In this document: positions 36,857 through 44,437 of the stretch, piece after piece
Layout: the number at the start of each line of letters is the position of its first letter
How positions within the stretch are numbered: the first letter of the stretch is position 1
From: Neobacillus niacini NBRC 15566
GTDB lineage: Bacteria > Bacillota > Bacilli > Bacillales > Cytobacillaceae
Reading direction: 5' to 3'
Length of the DNA stretch: 64,000 nucleotides
Assembly (NCBI RefSeq): GCF_001591505.1
Contig: NZ_BCVA01000004.1
Coordinates: 62,001-126,000 of the forward strand
Made by a program: the position numbers and the translations under genes
Notes under the pieces: model-generated
Told to the model about the DNA's origin: nothing
The model's database searches: none
Seen by the model: the letters and a program-made list of their open reading frames with translations, nothing else

Positions 36857-38462
36857 GCCTCAGATTAAAGTAGAGGATCTGGGATTTAGTTATGAAGATA
36901 GCTATATTTTCAAAGACCTTTCTTTTTCCATTTTAAAAAATCAATCGCTTTTCCTACTAGGTCCAAGTGGTTCGGGAAAAAGTACACTAGCTTATTGTCT
37001 GAACAAATTATATCCAGAGGCAGTCGATGGTGTTATTACGGGCAAAATCATGTTTGAGGGCAAAAATCTGAACGATTTTAAACCAGGTGAACTCAATCAA
37101 AAAATAGGGATTGTTTTTCAAGATCCAGAGAGCCAATTCTGCATGCTGACCGTGGAAGAAGAAGTAGCTTTTGGTTTGGAGAATTTCCATGTACCACGGG
37201 CAGAGATGGAGGCAAAGATTGATAGAGCACTAGAATGGGTAGGCTTGCAGGCTGAAAAAAAGACTGTTATCCACACCCTTTCTGGAGGGCAAAAGCAGAA
37301 GTTGGCATTAGCTTGTGTCTTGGCACTTGAACCGGAGGTCATCATCCTAGATGAGCCGACAGCTAACCTTGATCCACAATCCAGCACAGAACTAGTAGAA
37401 ACGATCACTAAATTAAGAAAAACACGTCCGTTTACGCTAATTGTCATTGAGCATAAGCTTGATGATTGGATAGAGCTGATTGACCGCTGTCTTGTCTTAG
37501 ATTCTACCGGAGCCATTCTTTTTGATGGCATTACTCTGCAATGCTTTGGAGAATTTGCTCCTTTTTTAAAAAAGGAAGGTATTTGGCTGCCAAAAGTAGT
37601 AGAAGCTGGAATTTCTGCAAAGAATGAAGGCTTTTATAAAGGGGAGCGACTTCCGCTTCGTACGGCTGAATTACTGTCAGGGTTAGAGGATTCCAGCGCT
37701 TTTTTTAAAAAGGAAAGCAAAAACACGACCCTAATGGAGCCGATTCTCGAAGTGAATGGTCTTTATGCCCGGGGGCACTTGAAAAATATAACGCTGCGTA
37801 TTCATAAAGGAGAAAAGATTGCTTTGGTTGGACAAAATGGTTCTGGAAAGACCACTCTATCCAAATGTTTAGCCGGATTTCTTCCACTTACGAAAGGGGA
37901 GATTCAGTTTCTCGGTGTTCCACTTTCAAAGTGGAAGGAGAAAGACTTGTATCAGTCTCTCGGCTACGTGTTTCAAAATCCAGAACATCAATTTATCACG
38001 GATTGTGTTTACGAGGAAATTGCCTTTGGTTTAAGTCAAAGGGCAATCGTCTCCTCTGTTCTTGAAACTATGAATCTGCAAAAACACGCAGGTGCCCACC
38101 CGTTTGCTCTGAGCCAAGGACAGAAGCGGAGGTTGAGTGTTGCGACCATGCTCGTTCATGAACAGGAATTGCTTATCCTTGATGAGCCGACATTTGGTCA
38201 GGACGCTAATACCGCACATGAAATTATGAGTGTGCTTAACGAAAAGAACGGGGCAGTTTTCATGATTACCCATGATATGGAGCTGGTTGATCAATATGCA
38301 GATACCGTTTATGTGTTAAACGAGGGTGAATTAATTTTCTCCGGAACACCTGAAAGGTTATGGGGAAAGCGTGATGTCATCGAACGAGCAAGGCTGAAGC
38401 TGCCTTTTAGAAAACAGCTGCAAAATGAAATGGTAAGGAGAGAGATTCATGTCGCTACATGA
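36843..38462 (+). CDS. ykoD: ECF transporter duplicated ATPase
   Basis: A 539-residue protein made of two fused ABC ATPase domains. First: Walker A GPSGSGKST, signature LSGGQKQK, Walker B IILDEPTANLD. Second: GQNGSGKTT, LSQGQKRR, LLILDEPTFGQD. It energises the ykoE/ykoC transporter. The single fused chain replaces the EcfA1/A2 pair. Overlaps both neighbours by 14 bases, so translation is coupled. Confidence 0.93.
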   Translation: MLPFEPQIKVEDLGFSYEDSYIFKDLSFSILKNQSLFLLGPSGSGKSTLAYCLNKLYPEAVDGVITGKIMFEGKNLNDFKPGELNQKIGIVFQDPESQFCMLTVEEEVAFGLENFHVPRAEMEAKIDRALEWVGLQAEKKTVIHTLSGGQKQKLALACVLALEPEVIILDEPTANLDPQSSTELVETITKLRKTRPFTLIVIEHKLDDWIELIDRCLVLDSTGAILFDGITLQCFGEFAPFLKKEGIWLPKVVEAGISAKNEGFYKGERLPLRTAELLSGLEDSSAFFKKESKNTTLMEPILEVNGLYARGHLKNITLRIHKGEKIALVGQNGSGKTTLSKCLAGFLPLTKGEIQFLGVPLSKWKEKDLYQSLGYVFQNPEHQFITDCVYEEIAFGLSQRAIVSSVLETMNLQKHAGAHPFALSQGQKRRLSVATMLVHEQELLILDEPTFGQDANTAHEIMSVLNEKNGAVFMITHDMELVDQYADTVYVLNEGELIFSGTPERLWGKRDVIERARLKLPFRKQLQNEMVRREIHVAT

Positions 38463-39228
38463 GGTGAATCCGAGTATTAAAGCTTTTACTATCGTTATTT
38501 CTATCCTAATATTATCGGCGTTTTTCGATCCAATTACACCGATTCTAATCATTCTCTGGACTGTAACGTTGACCTTTGTTTTTGGCAGGGTTTCTTTAAA
38601 AAAATGGCTGCTATTATTAGCCCCCTTTTTATTTATTGCCGTCATTTATGTATGGTCAACTTTGCTGTTTCCTCGTCTACAAGAGGGGGATCACGTTATT
38701 TGGCAATGGGGTTTTTTGACGATGACAGCAGAAGGATTTCGAAGAGGTGTGTCGCTGGGTCTCAGGGTGTTAAGCTTTGCCACGTTATCCATTATGTTTA
38801 CATTAACGACAAAGCCAACGGATTTTCTCCTTAGTTTAATGCAGCAATGCAAGCTGCCGCCAAAACTTGCTTATGGAATCATGGCCGGATATCGATTCCT
38901 GCCGTTAATCAAGGAAGAGTTTCAAATCTTGCAAAATGCCCATCGAGTACGGGGCGTAGCACGAGCACGAACTATTTCAGAAAAAATGCAGCAGTTGAAA
39001 CGATACGTAATTCCACTCCTTGCAGGAGCGATTCGTAAAGCAGAGCGAACCGCACTTGCAATGGAATCAAAAGGCTTTACCGGAGAAAAAAATAGGATAT
39101 TCTATCGCGAGATTAAGCTTTCCTATATTGACTGGCTCTTTTTCATCCTTATGATTAGTGCAGTCGTTCTCAGTGTTTGTATCTCTTGGAAATTCGGTTA
39201 CTTACAATTTTATAATGGCGAACTTTAA
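38449..39228 (+). CDS. ykoC: ECF transporter T component
   Basis: A 259-residue membrane protein with about six hydrophobic segments and the two coupling-helix motifs ARG/AR-type (RVRGVARARTISEK and AERTALAMESKGF) that contact the ATPases. AAGGAGAG precedes the ATG. Last gene of the TPP-riboswitch operon; a terminator follows 5 bases after the stop. Confidence 0.92.
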   Translation: MSLHEVNPSIKAFTIVISILILSAFFDPITPILIILWTVTLTFVFGRVSLKKWLLLLAPFLFIAVIYVWSTLLFPRLQEGDHVIWQWGFLTMTAEGFRRGVSLGLRVLSFATLSIMFTLTTKPTDFLLSLMQQCKLPPKLAYGIMAGYRFLPLIKEEFQILQNAHRVRGVARARTISEKMQQLKRYVIPLLAGAIRKAERTALAMESKGFTGEKNRIFYREIKLSYIDWLFFILMISAVVLSVCISWKFGYLQFYNGEL

Positions 39229-39231
39229 AAC

Positions 39232-39267
39232 AAAAATGGGGTATCTCAACGGACGCCCCATTTTTTC
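39232..39267. terminator. Terminator of ykoFEDC
   Basis: AAAATGGGG / CCCCATTTTTT with a 14-base loop right after the ykoC stop. Confidence 0.85.
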
Positions 39268-39315
39268 TCTTTGATAACTTCAATACTTATAGCTGTACCT
39301 TGTAAAGGATAGGAT

Positions 39316-39762
39316 TTATTCACCAAGCTGTTGAACCTGGTCAATAATACTGGTAATATCTTGAACGGTCTGAAATAACTCTGTATTTTCAAGAATAGCA
39401 GGATCGAGCAGCCCGTCTTGGAAATTACTCATGAATGTTTCTATTTCACTGATAATTACGCTGTTTTGTTCGATGATTTGCTGGTGAAGCTCAGCTGCAA
39501 TCTCTGGTGCTTGAAGTTCATTAAAAGCTTCCGCAGTTTGCTGCATTTGTTGAAGCATATTTTGAAAATCCTCACCAGCTTGAAGATCCGTAATAGCCTG
39601 TTGCGCAAGAGCTGGGGCATTACCGGCAAAATCAGTTGCAACCGCTAAATAGTCTGTTGCTTCAGTAACATAAGTTATAGTGTCCTGTGCGTCATTGAGA
39701 AACGAACAACCGCCTAGCAGTAATAACATACTGGCAAAAAATAAAATGAATAATTTTTTCAA
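39316..39762 (-). CDS. DUF6376-like lipoprotein
   Basis: A 148-residue lipoprotein: signal peptide with lipobox LLGGC (cysteine 19), then a mostly helical, acidic, Gln-rich domain (DAQDTITYVTEATDYLA, ...LNELQAPEIAAELHQQII). It matches the DUF6376 proteins of Bacillus, of unknown function. It stands alone between a terminator and the XRE/RAYT region. GGAGG is before the ATG. Confidence 0.78.
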   Translation of the reverse strand: MKKLFILFFASMLLLLGGCSFLNDAQDTITYVTEATDYLAVATDFAGNAPALAQQAITDLQAGEDFQNMLQQMQQTAEAFNELQAPEIAAELHQQIIEQNSVIISEIETFMSNFQDGLLDPAILENTELFQTVQDITSIIDQVQQLGE

Positions 39763-39930
39763 ATTAAAACCTCCGACTTTGTTTTGGTAAAATGTATTAA
39801 GGGCTAAAAATGTGGGCTAGGTTGAAGGGGCAATAAAAAATGAATACGTCTTTTAGAGAAGCATTTAGAGTAATTTAAGGATATCATAAAAGCAGCTACC
39901 ATGCCACGGTGCTTGTAAGAGAGCCTAAAT

Positions 39931-39950
39931 GTGCCTGTCAACACTCGTGG
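39931..39950 (+). repeat. Degenerate short REP copy
   Basis: GTGCCTGTCAACACTCGTGG: first module with one change plus the beginning of the second, then diverges. Confidence 0.65.
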
Positions 39951-39956
39951 AAAATG

Positions 39957-39988
39957 AAAAAACACTTCTTGTTTATTAGAAGTGGTTC
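39957..39988. terminator. Terminator of the XRE gene
   Basis: CACTTCT / AGAAGTG stem with T-rich flank on the minus strand; overlaps the stop codon. Confidence 0.65.
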
Positions 39989-40362
39989 TTTATTTTAAGT
40001 TGATGTGTGTTATGCTTATTTTTGAAGTTATGTGTTATTTTCTTTTGCAAATCCAGCTTTTTGCGTCTTCGCCGTTGTTCGGTTATCGTAAAGAGATGTT
40101 TCTTTCGTTCTTCCCGCATTCTTCTATAGAAATCTTCATTTCCTTTATCAATTTCCTTGAATAGTTCATGAGGCTTCATATCAAATATAGAGGCAATGTA
40201 CCAAAGTAAAGTAAATTCTATATCTGAATGTAAGTCTTCTTCAAGTTGAATAATGTATTTGTTTTTTACCCCACAGTGTTCAGCAACTTGTTCAATTGTT
40301 AACTGTTTTTCAATTCTCAATCTCCGAATTACCTCTCCCATTTTGTATTTCCCGTAGTACAT
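39976..40362 (-). CDS. XRE family HTH protein
   Basis: About 128 residues. N-terminal XRE helix-turn-helix (MGEVIRRLRIEKQLTIEQVAEHCGVKNKYIIQLEED), followed by FDMKPHELFKEI and a very basic C-terminal tail (EQRRRRKKLDLQKK). AAGGAG stands 7 bases before the ATG at 40362; the longer frame runs through a REP element and is not used. Divergent neighbour of the RAYT gene with a REP copy in between. A link to the transposase is possible but unproven. Confidence 0.78.
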   Translation of the reverse strand: MYYGKYKMGEVIRRLRIEKQLTIEQVAEHCGVKNKYIIQLEEDLHSDIEFTLLWYIASIFDMKPHELFKEIDKGNEDFYRRMREERKKHLFTITEQRRRRKKLDLQKKITHNFKNKHNTHQLKIKNHF

Positions 40363-40407
40363 GACAATTCTCCTTCCCTTTTTTTGATAATTATATCTTA
40401 AATGCAG

Positions 40408-40453
40408 GGTGCCTGTCACCACTCGTGGACACTTTCCACCTGAGGCGGACAGT
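40408..40453 (+). repeat. REP-like element, long form (copy 4), upstream flank of the RAYT
   Basis: GGTGCCTGTCACC, GTGGACACTTTCCAC, CTGAGGCGGACAGT. 135 bases before the transposase start. Confidence 0.92.
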
Positions 40454-40587
40454 ATGTTTATTATTTATCAATAAAGTTATAGAAGGAGTATAGGGAATGG
40501 TGTCGAATGTTATAATTTGAATCTCTGCTTTCAGTTTTCCTCTGTTTTAACACCTCTAAATATAATAATTGAATAGGAGTGACCGCT

Positions 40588-41199
40588 GTGGGTCGAAAAC
40601 GCCGTACATGGTTTCCAGGTGCAAAGTATCATATTACAAGTCGGGGGAACCGCAAATCTACTCTTTTTTATGATGATGAGGATCGCATGAAATATCTAAG
40701 TGTTTTACAAGAAACACTGGTTCGATTCCCTTTTACGCTTCACGCTTTCTGTTTAATGACCAACCATACTCACCTCCAAATTAAAACCTCAAACACTTCT
40801 CCAACCGTTATCATGAGTCACCTCAATACCAAATTTGCCAAGTACTTTAATAAAAAATATGAGTTCACCGGCCATGTATTTGAAAAACGCTATGGTGCTG
40901 AATTATTAGATTCTCTTGATTATGAATTTGATGTCAGCAAGTATATCCACCGAAATCCATTGAAAGCTGGTCTTGTCGATCGATTAGAGGACTATTCATG
41001 GAGCAGTTACAATGCTTATGTTAATGGGGAAGTAACCGAATTCGTAGACACCAAATATTTGCTTTCCTATTTTCCTGCCCCTGCGTCCAAGCATTATGAA
41101 GAATACATTAAAACACCCCAAGTGGATATGTACTTACTCGAAAATAGTAAAGTGGTGATGATTCCAAGAAAAGAGGAAAATCCATGTGTGCAAAAGTAA
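40588..41199 (+). CDS. REP-associated tyrosine transposase (RAYT, Y1_Tnp)
   Basis: About 203 residues. The HUH motif is in NHTHLQI (H60, H62), and the likely catalytic tyrosine (Y119) stands in KYIHRNPLKAG, followed by the RAYT-type LEDYSWSSY. The start is a GTG at 40588 behind TAGGAGTG. RAYTs are single-copy, domesticated relatives of IS200/IS605 transposases that mobilise REP palindromes. Long REP-like copies lie on both sides (40408-40453; 41618-41664), and at least fourteen more elsewhere in this window. The end overlaps a ComM/YifB remnant by 16 bases. Confidence 0.9.
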   Translation: MGRKRRTWFPGAKYHITSRGNRKSTLFYDDEDRMKYLSVLQETLVRFPFTLHAFCLMTNHTHLQIKTSNTSPTVIMSHLNTKFAKYFNKKYEFTGHVFEKRYGAELLDSLDYEFDVSKYIHRNPLKAGLVDRLEDYSWSSYNAYVNGEVTEFVDTKYLLSYFPAPASKHYEEYIKTPQVDMYLLENSKVVMIPRKEENPCVQK

Positions 41200-41506
41200 C
41201 GAGTATTGGTTTGAAAGGAATGGAGGGGTATCGACTGAACCAAAGAAGGGTGGAGGCAGCAAGAAACCTGCAATATGAGCGTTATGGTAAGGAACTATGT
41301 AATAGTAGCGTTAGCTATGATGTTTTACAAAAAACAAGCCTATTAACTCAAGAGCAGCAGAAAATCATTCACCAACATGCGACTAGAAAAACTGGAACAA
41401 CTGTACCCAAATAAAAATCATTAAACTCGCTCGAACCATCTCAAACCTAGACGGGAAAACCTCCATTACCAACCAAAGCATTTGGGAGGCTTTAATTAGT
41501 CGTTGA
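41184..41506 (+). pseudogene. ComM/YifB (Mg-chelatase-like AAA ATPase) remnant: internal deletion plus frameshift
   Basis: Starts MCAKVTSIGLKGMEGYR, which is the typical ComM/YifB N-terminus, then jumps to RRVEAARNLQYERYGKEL...TSLLTQEQQKIIHQ, the C-terminal region of that family. About 430 codons between are missing. Near base 41390 the frame breaks in an A-rich run; reading on in the other frame gives NWNNCTQIKIIKLARTI, SNLDGKTSITNQSIWEAL and a stop at 41504, the true family C-terminus. The gene overlaps the RAYT end by 16 bases, so an intact RAYT-ComM pair was once translated together. Confidence 0.85.
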
Positions 41507-41617
41507 TACATCTGTCACAGTACAACCGGTAAAATTTCGTTAAAAGGCAATACGATGGGCCAATATGAATGTTGTCGACAACACGATGGTTACAACAATA
41601 TGTGATGACAAATATGT

Positions 41618-41664
41618 GGTGACAGGCACCACTCGTGGACACTGTCCACCTCAGGCGGACAGTT
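41618..41664 (+). repeat. REP-like element, long form (copy 5), downstream flank of the RAYT; first module inverted
   Basis: GGTGACAGGCACC (inverted first module), then GTGGACACTGTCCAC and CTCAGGCGGACAGTT in the usual orientation. Confidence 0.92.
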
Positions 41665-41672
41665 GGCATGCC

Positions 41673-41711
41673 AAAAAGTCACTGCCAGGCTATTGTGGCG
41701 AGTGACTTTTG
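41673..41711. terminator. Terminator of the GNAT-aminotransferase operon
   Basis: AAAAGTCACT / AGTGACTTTT stem, just after the stop codon on the minus strand. Confidence 0.75.
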
Positions 41712-41715
41712 CTTC

Positions 41716-43323
41716 TTAGCTGCCGTTCACTATTGCTTGTTGTGTGGCAGTTTGCTCATAGGTTATTACTCTATTTAAGAGATGGACCATTTTCTCGAGG
41801 TCAGCTTTATCGTATTCGTCGATGCAGGCAATTTGAATCCAATTTCTTCGCTGCAGATAGTCACTTTCATAGTGCAGCTGGTAGCCGTGATTGTAAAGAA
41901 TTTCTCCAATCAGAGCGGAAGAAATGGAAGGAGGTATTTCTATTGTAAGAATCATCGGTGAGCTGTGCTGTTCACTGACGATGGTAAAACCAAATTGTTT
42001 AAGCTGATTCTTTAAGAAAATATGTGTCTCCATCACTTTCTTAAAAGTCTCACTAGTAACATCCTCTAAAGCAGCTAAAAGTGCCTCTAAAAGATTAGAG
42101 GACTGAGAAAAAGGAATGCTGCCTTTTGCCATGTATGTTCCCAAATCAAGATATTTCGGAAGTGTCAGTGAAGGCTGTACCTCGTGGTGGTGGAAAACGA
42201 ATGAAAGCCCTGTTAGTCCGCGAATCGCTTTTCCACTTACACCTGTTGCTAAAAATACACCATCCAAATCTGTTTCGATTGCCCCCAAAGAGCTTATGCA
42301 ATCCAGGCATAGCTTAAGTTGATGCTGTTCCGATATATCCTTCAATAAACCAAGATCATTGAGCATGCCAGAGGAAGTTTCACTGTGAACCGCCCAGATC
42401 CAACTTGTCGTATTCAAGATATTAGAAACAATTTCATCACGGGTGAAAGCCTGCCCCCAGTCTTTTTGAAGTACATCAAATTGGAGACCAAATCGATTAG
42501 CTTGTGCAATCAAACGGCTGCCAAATTCTCCATTGGATAAAATGAGTCCTCGGCCAGTTTCTAAAGAAAGCTGCCCTGCCACCACATCATTGGCAAGTGT
42601 TCCAGACCCTAAAAGTATATGAACATATTGACTGTTCACTAATTTTGCGAGCATATCCTTTGCTTTTGCTATTTTTTCTTTATATTGATCGGAACGGTGA
42701 GAAATCGGTGTCTTACTTAAGGCATTCATGACTTTTTGAGAAACCTGGACTGGTCCCGGCAAGAATGGTATCGCTGGTGGTAGTATTCTGCCAGCAATCG
42801 ATTCATCAAAGGTCTTCTTCGTCAAAAACATAGGTTGAAAAAGTGCTTCATCCGTACCGGTTAATTGAGCAAAAGGCTGGAAGCCTAACTGGCTATAGAG
42901 CTTTAATTGGCGGACTGTGCCAGAAATGAAGGCAATATCATACCCTTTTTTTAAACAATATTTTATTAAAAACTGTGCGAGCCCTAAAAAGACCCGGCCA
43001 TTTCGATATTCTTTTTTGACAGATAATAGTCTAACTTCACATGGAGAGCTGACAGGAAAAGAGAGTGACTGTTCAACGGGTCCAATTTTTCGATCAAGCG
43101 AAAATGGCCGGTTATCACGAATCGCTGTCATCCCAATCACTTCGTTGTCTTTTACACAAATGATATATGTATTTTCAGCATGGAAGGGATCCACTAACTT
43201 TTGCTCCTTATTCTTTGCGTGCTGTGGGATTTCCTCTGAAAAGGTTTGATAGTTTAAGCAATGAATTTGTTCAAATTCATCAGCTGTGGTGGCAATTTTG
43301 AAAAAGAATTCGTGCTTACTCAT
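41716..43323 (-). CDS. Fusion of a GNAT/acyl-amino-acid-synthase-like domain and a class V aminotransferase
   Basis: A 535-residue fusion. Residues 1-~180 look like a GNAT/N-acyl-amino acid synthase domain (EVRLLSVKKEYRNGRVFLGLAQFLIKY cut as two motifs; SGTVRQLKLYSQLGF). From ~190 an alanine-glyoxylate/phosphonate-type class V aminotransferase: FLPGPVQVSQKVMNAL, GSGTLANDVVAGQL, LDCISSLGAIETDLDG and the PLP lysine in SGKAIRGLTG. Its start overlaps the stop of a PlsY paralogue by 8 bases, so the two are one operon. An aminotransfer-plus-acylation pathway making an unusual lipid or signal is a fair guess. No characterised fusion of this kind is known to me. Confidence 0.8.
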   Translation of the reverse strand: MSKHEFFFKIATTADEFEQIHCLNYQTFSEEIPQHAKNKEQKLVDPFHAENTYIICVKDNEVIGMTAIRDNRPFSLDRKIGPVEQSLSFPVSSPCEVRLLSVKKEYRNGRVFLGLAQFLIKYCLKKGYDIAFISGTVRQLKLYSQLGFQPFAQLTGTDEALFQPMFLTKKTFDESIAGRILPPAIPFLPGPVQVSQKVMNALSKTPISHRSDQYKEKIAKAKDMLAKLVNSQYVHILLGSGTLANDVVAGQLSLETGRGLILSNGEFGSRLIAQANRFGLQFDVLQKDWGQAFTRDEIVSNILNTTSWIWAVHSETSSGMLNDLGLLKDISEQHQLKLCLDCISSLGAIETDLDGVFLATGVSGKAIRGLTGLSFVFHHHEVQPSLTLPKYLDLGTYMAKGSIPFSQSSNLLEALLAALEDVTSETFKKVMETHIFLKNQLKQFGFTIVSEQHSSPMILTIEIPPSISSALIGEILYNHGYQLHYESDYLQRRNWIQIACIDEYDKADLEKMVHLLNRVITYEQTATQQAIVNGS

Positions 43324-43921
43324 TAGGTTTCAGCCTTTCCTTGAGATTTTCTGCATGTGCTGCGTAAAGCATTGCGATGATACCTAATACTATGCTGCAA
43401 CTTGGCCAATCATTATTTTTTAAAAAAAGGACAACTGGAATAAAAAGAAATGCTCCTAATCCTGCTAATGTAAAGCTTTTTAAAAAAGGGTATAGGAGAC
43501 CGAATCCCAGAATAATTACAGGAATCATGAGGGGTTCAAAGGTAATCATTCCGCCAATGAAGGTTGAAATCCCTTTTCCACCTTTAAATTTTAAGGTGAC
43601 GGGCTTGATGTGACCCAAAATGGCTATTGCTAAACCTAGAAGTTGAATAGATTCAGAGAATTGAAGGTAGCGTGCGGCTAAAATAACCAGACCACCTTTT
43701 AGTGCGTCCCCGAGAAAAATGAGCACAAAGGCCATTTTACCATGGAGCCTGCCTGCATTTCTTGCACCAACATTACCGCTTCCTTGAATCCGAATATCTT
43801 TATGATAGATGATTTTCGTGATCAAAAAGCCAAACATAATACTTCCAATTAAATAGGAAATAATAAAATACAACCATAGCATGTCCAACACAACCTTTGT
43901 GTGTTCTTGGTACTCACTCAT
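43316..43921 (-). CDS. PlsY-like glycerol-3-phosphate acyltransferase paralogue
   Basis: A 188-201-residue membrane protein with five hydrophobic segments and the PlsY motifs: GSGNVGARNAGR, GDALKGG and FKGGKGISTFIGG. PlsY transfers acyl groups from acylphosphate to glycerol-3-phosphate. In Bacilli the housekeeping gene is usually elsewhere, so this operon copy is likely a paralogue with a special acceptor. The N-terminus is uncertain: the ATG at 43921 has no visible ribosome binding site, and the ATG at 43882 lies in front of the first membrane segment. Confidence 0.82.
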   Translation of the reverse strand: MSEYQEHTKVVLDMLWLYFIISYLIGSIMFGFLITKIIYHKDIRIQGSGNVGARNAGRLHGKMAFVLIFLGDALKGGLVILAARYLQFSESIQLLGLAIAILGHIKPVTLKFKGGKGISTFIGGMITFEPLMIPVIILGFGLLYPFLKSFTLAGLGAFLFIPVVLFLKNNDWPSCSIVLGIIAMLYAAHAENLKERLKPNE

Positions 43922-44022
43922 AATATGAATATATTTCCATTATAATATGATTCTTTGATTATTCACATATACTTTGTGAAAATGCTTGTAAAAAGTACGC
44001 TGTACATTACTGCCTTAAATGA

Positions 44023-44049
44023 AAAACATCCTCCAGAAGAGGATGTTTT
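44023..44049. terminator. Terminator after the small Ser/Gly-tail protein
   Basis: AAAACATCCTC / GAGGATGTTTT with CAGAA loop. Confidence 0.85.
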
Positions 44050-44051
44050 CT

Positions 44052-44273
44052 TTAGTCACTGCTGCCTCCAGAGTCACCGCCGCTAGAGTCGCTGTCTGAA
44101 CTGTAAACATGATCATTGCTAGAGTTATTATAATCGTAGTTAGAGTGATGGGTGCCACTACTCTTTCGGTTAGGGAAAATCAAAAAGGCTAATATAATGG
44201 ATAGAACTCCAAAAAATATTTGTTCTGCAAAAATCAGATAAACCCCAAAAATGAAAATGAGGAAACCCACCAA
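44052..44273 (-). CDS. Small membrane protein with Ser/Asp/Gly-rich tail
   Basis: At least 73 residues: one or two hydrophobic segments (FLIFIFGVYLIF; FFGVLSIILAFLIF) followed by a hydrophilic tail rich in Ser, Asn, Asp and Gly (SSDSDSSGGDSGGSSD). No family recognised. The true start is unclear: TTG at 44273, or further upstream near a GGGGGG site in the same frame without an ATG. A strong terminator follows, supporting a real gene. Confidence 0.55.
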   Translation of the reverse strand: MVGFLIFIFGVYLIFAEQIFFGVLSIILAFLIFPNRKSSGTHHSNYDYNNSSNDHVYSSDSDSSGGDSGGSSD

Positions 44274-44369
44274 CCGTAATACGCCTCTCAGAAGACATCC
44301 CCCCTCAAAAAATCACATTTATAAATAGATATTATCTCCCATGACTTTTTATACTTTTTAATTTGAGGG

Positions 44370-44392
44370 GGTGCCTGTCACCATTTATGCAT
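44370..44392 (+). repeat. Solo REP hairpin with ATTTATGCAT extension
   Basis: GGTGCCTGTCACC followed by ATTTATGCAT, and a second ATTTATACAT at 44401. Same extension as the copies flanking yoaE. Confidence 0.65.
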
Positions 44393-44437
44393 TTTTCTTC
44401 ATTTATACATCTAATTTTGCATACACTGTGGGGTCAC

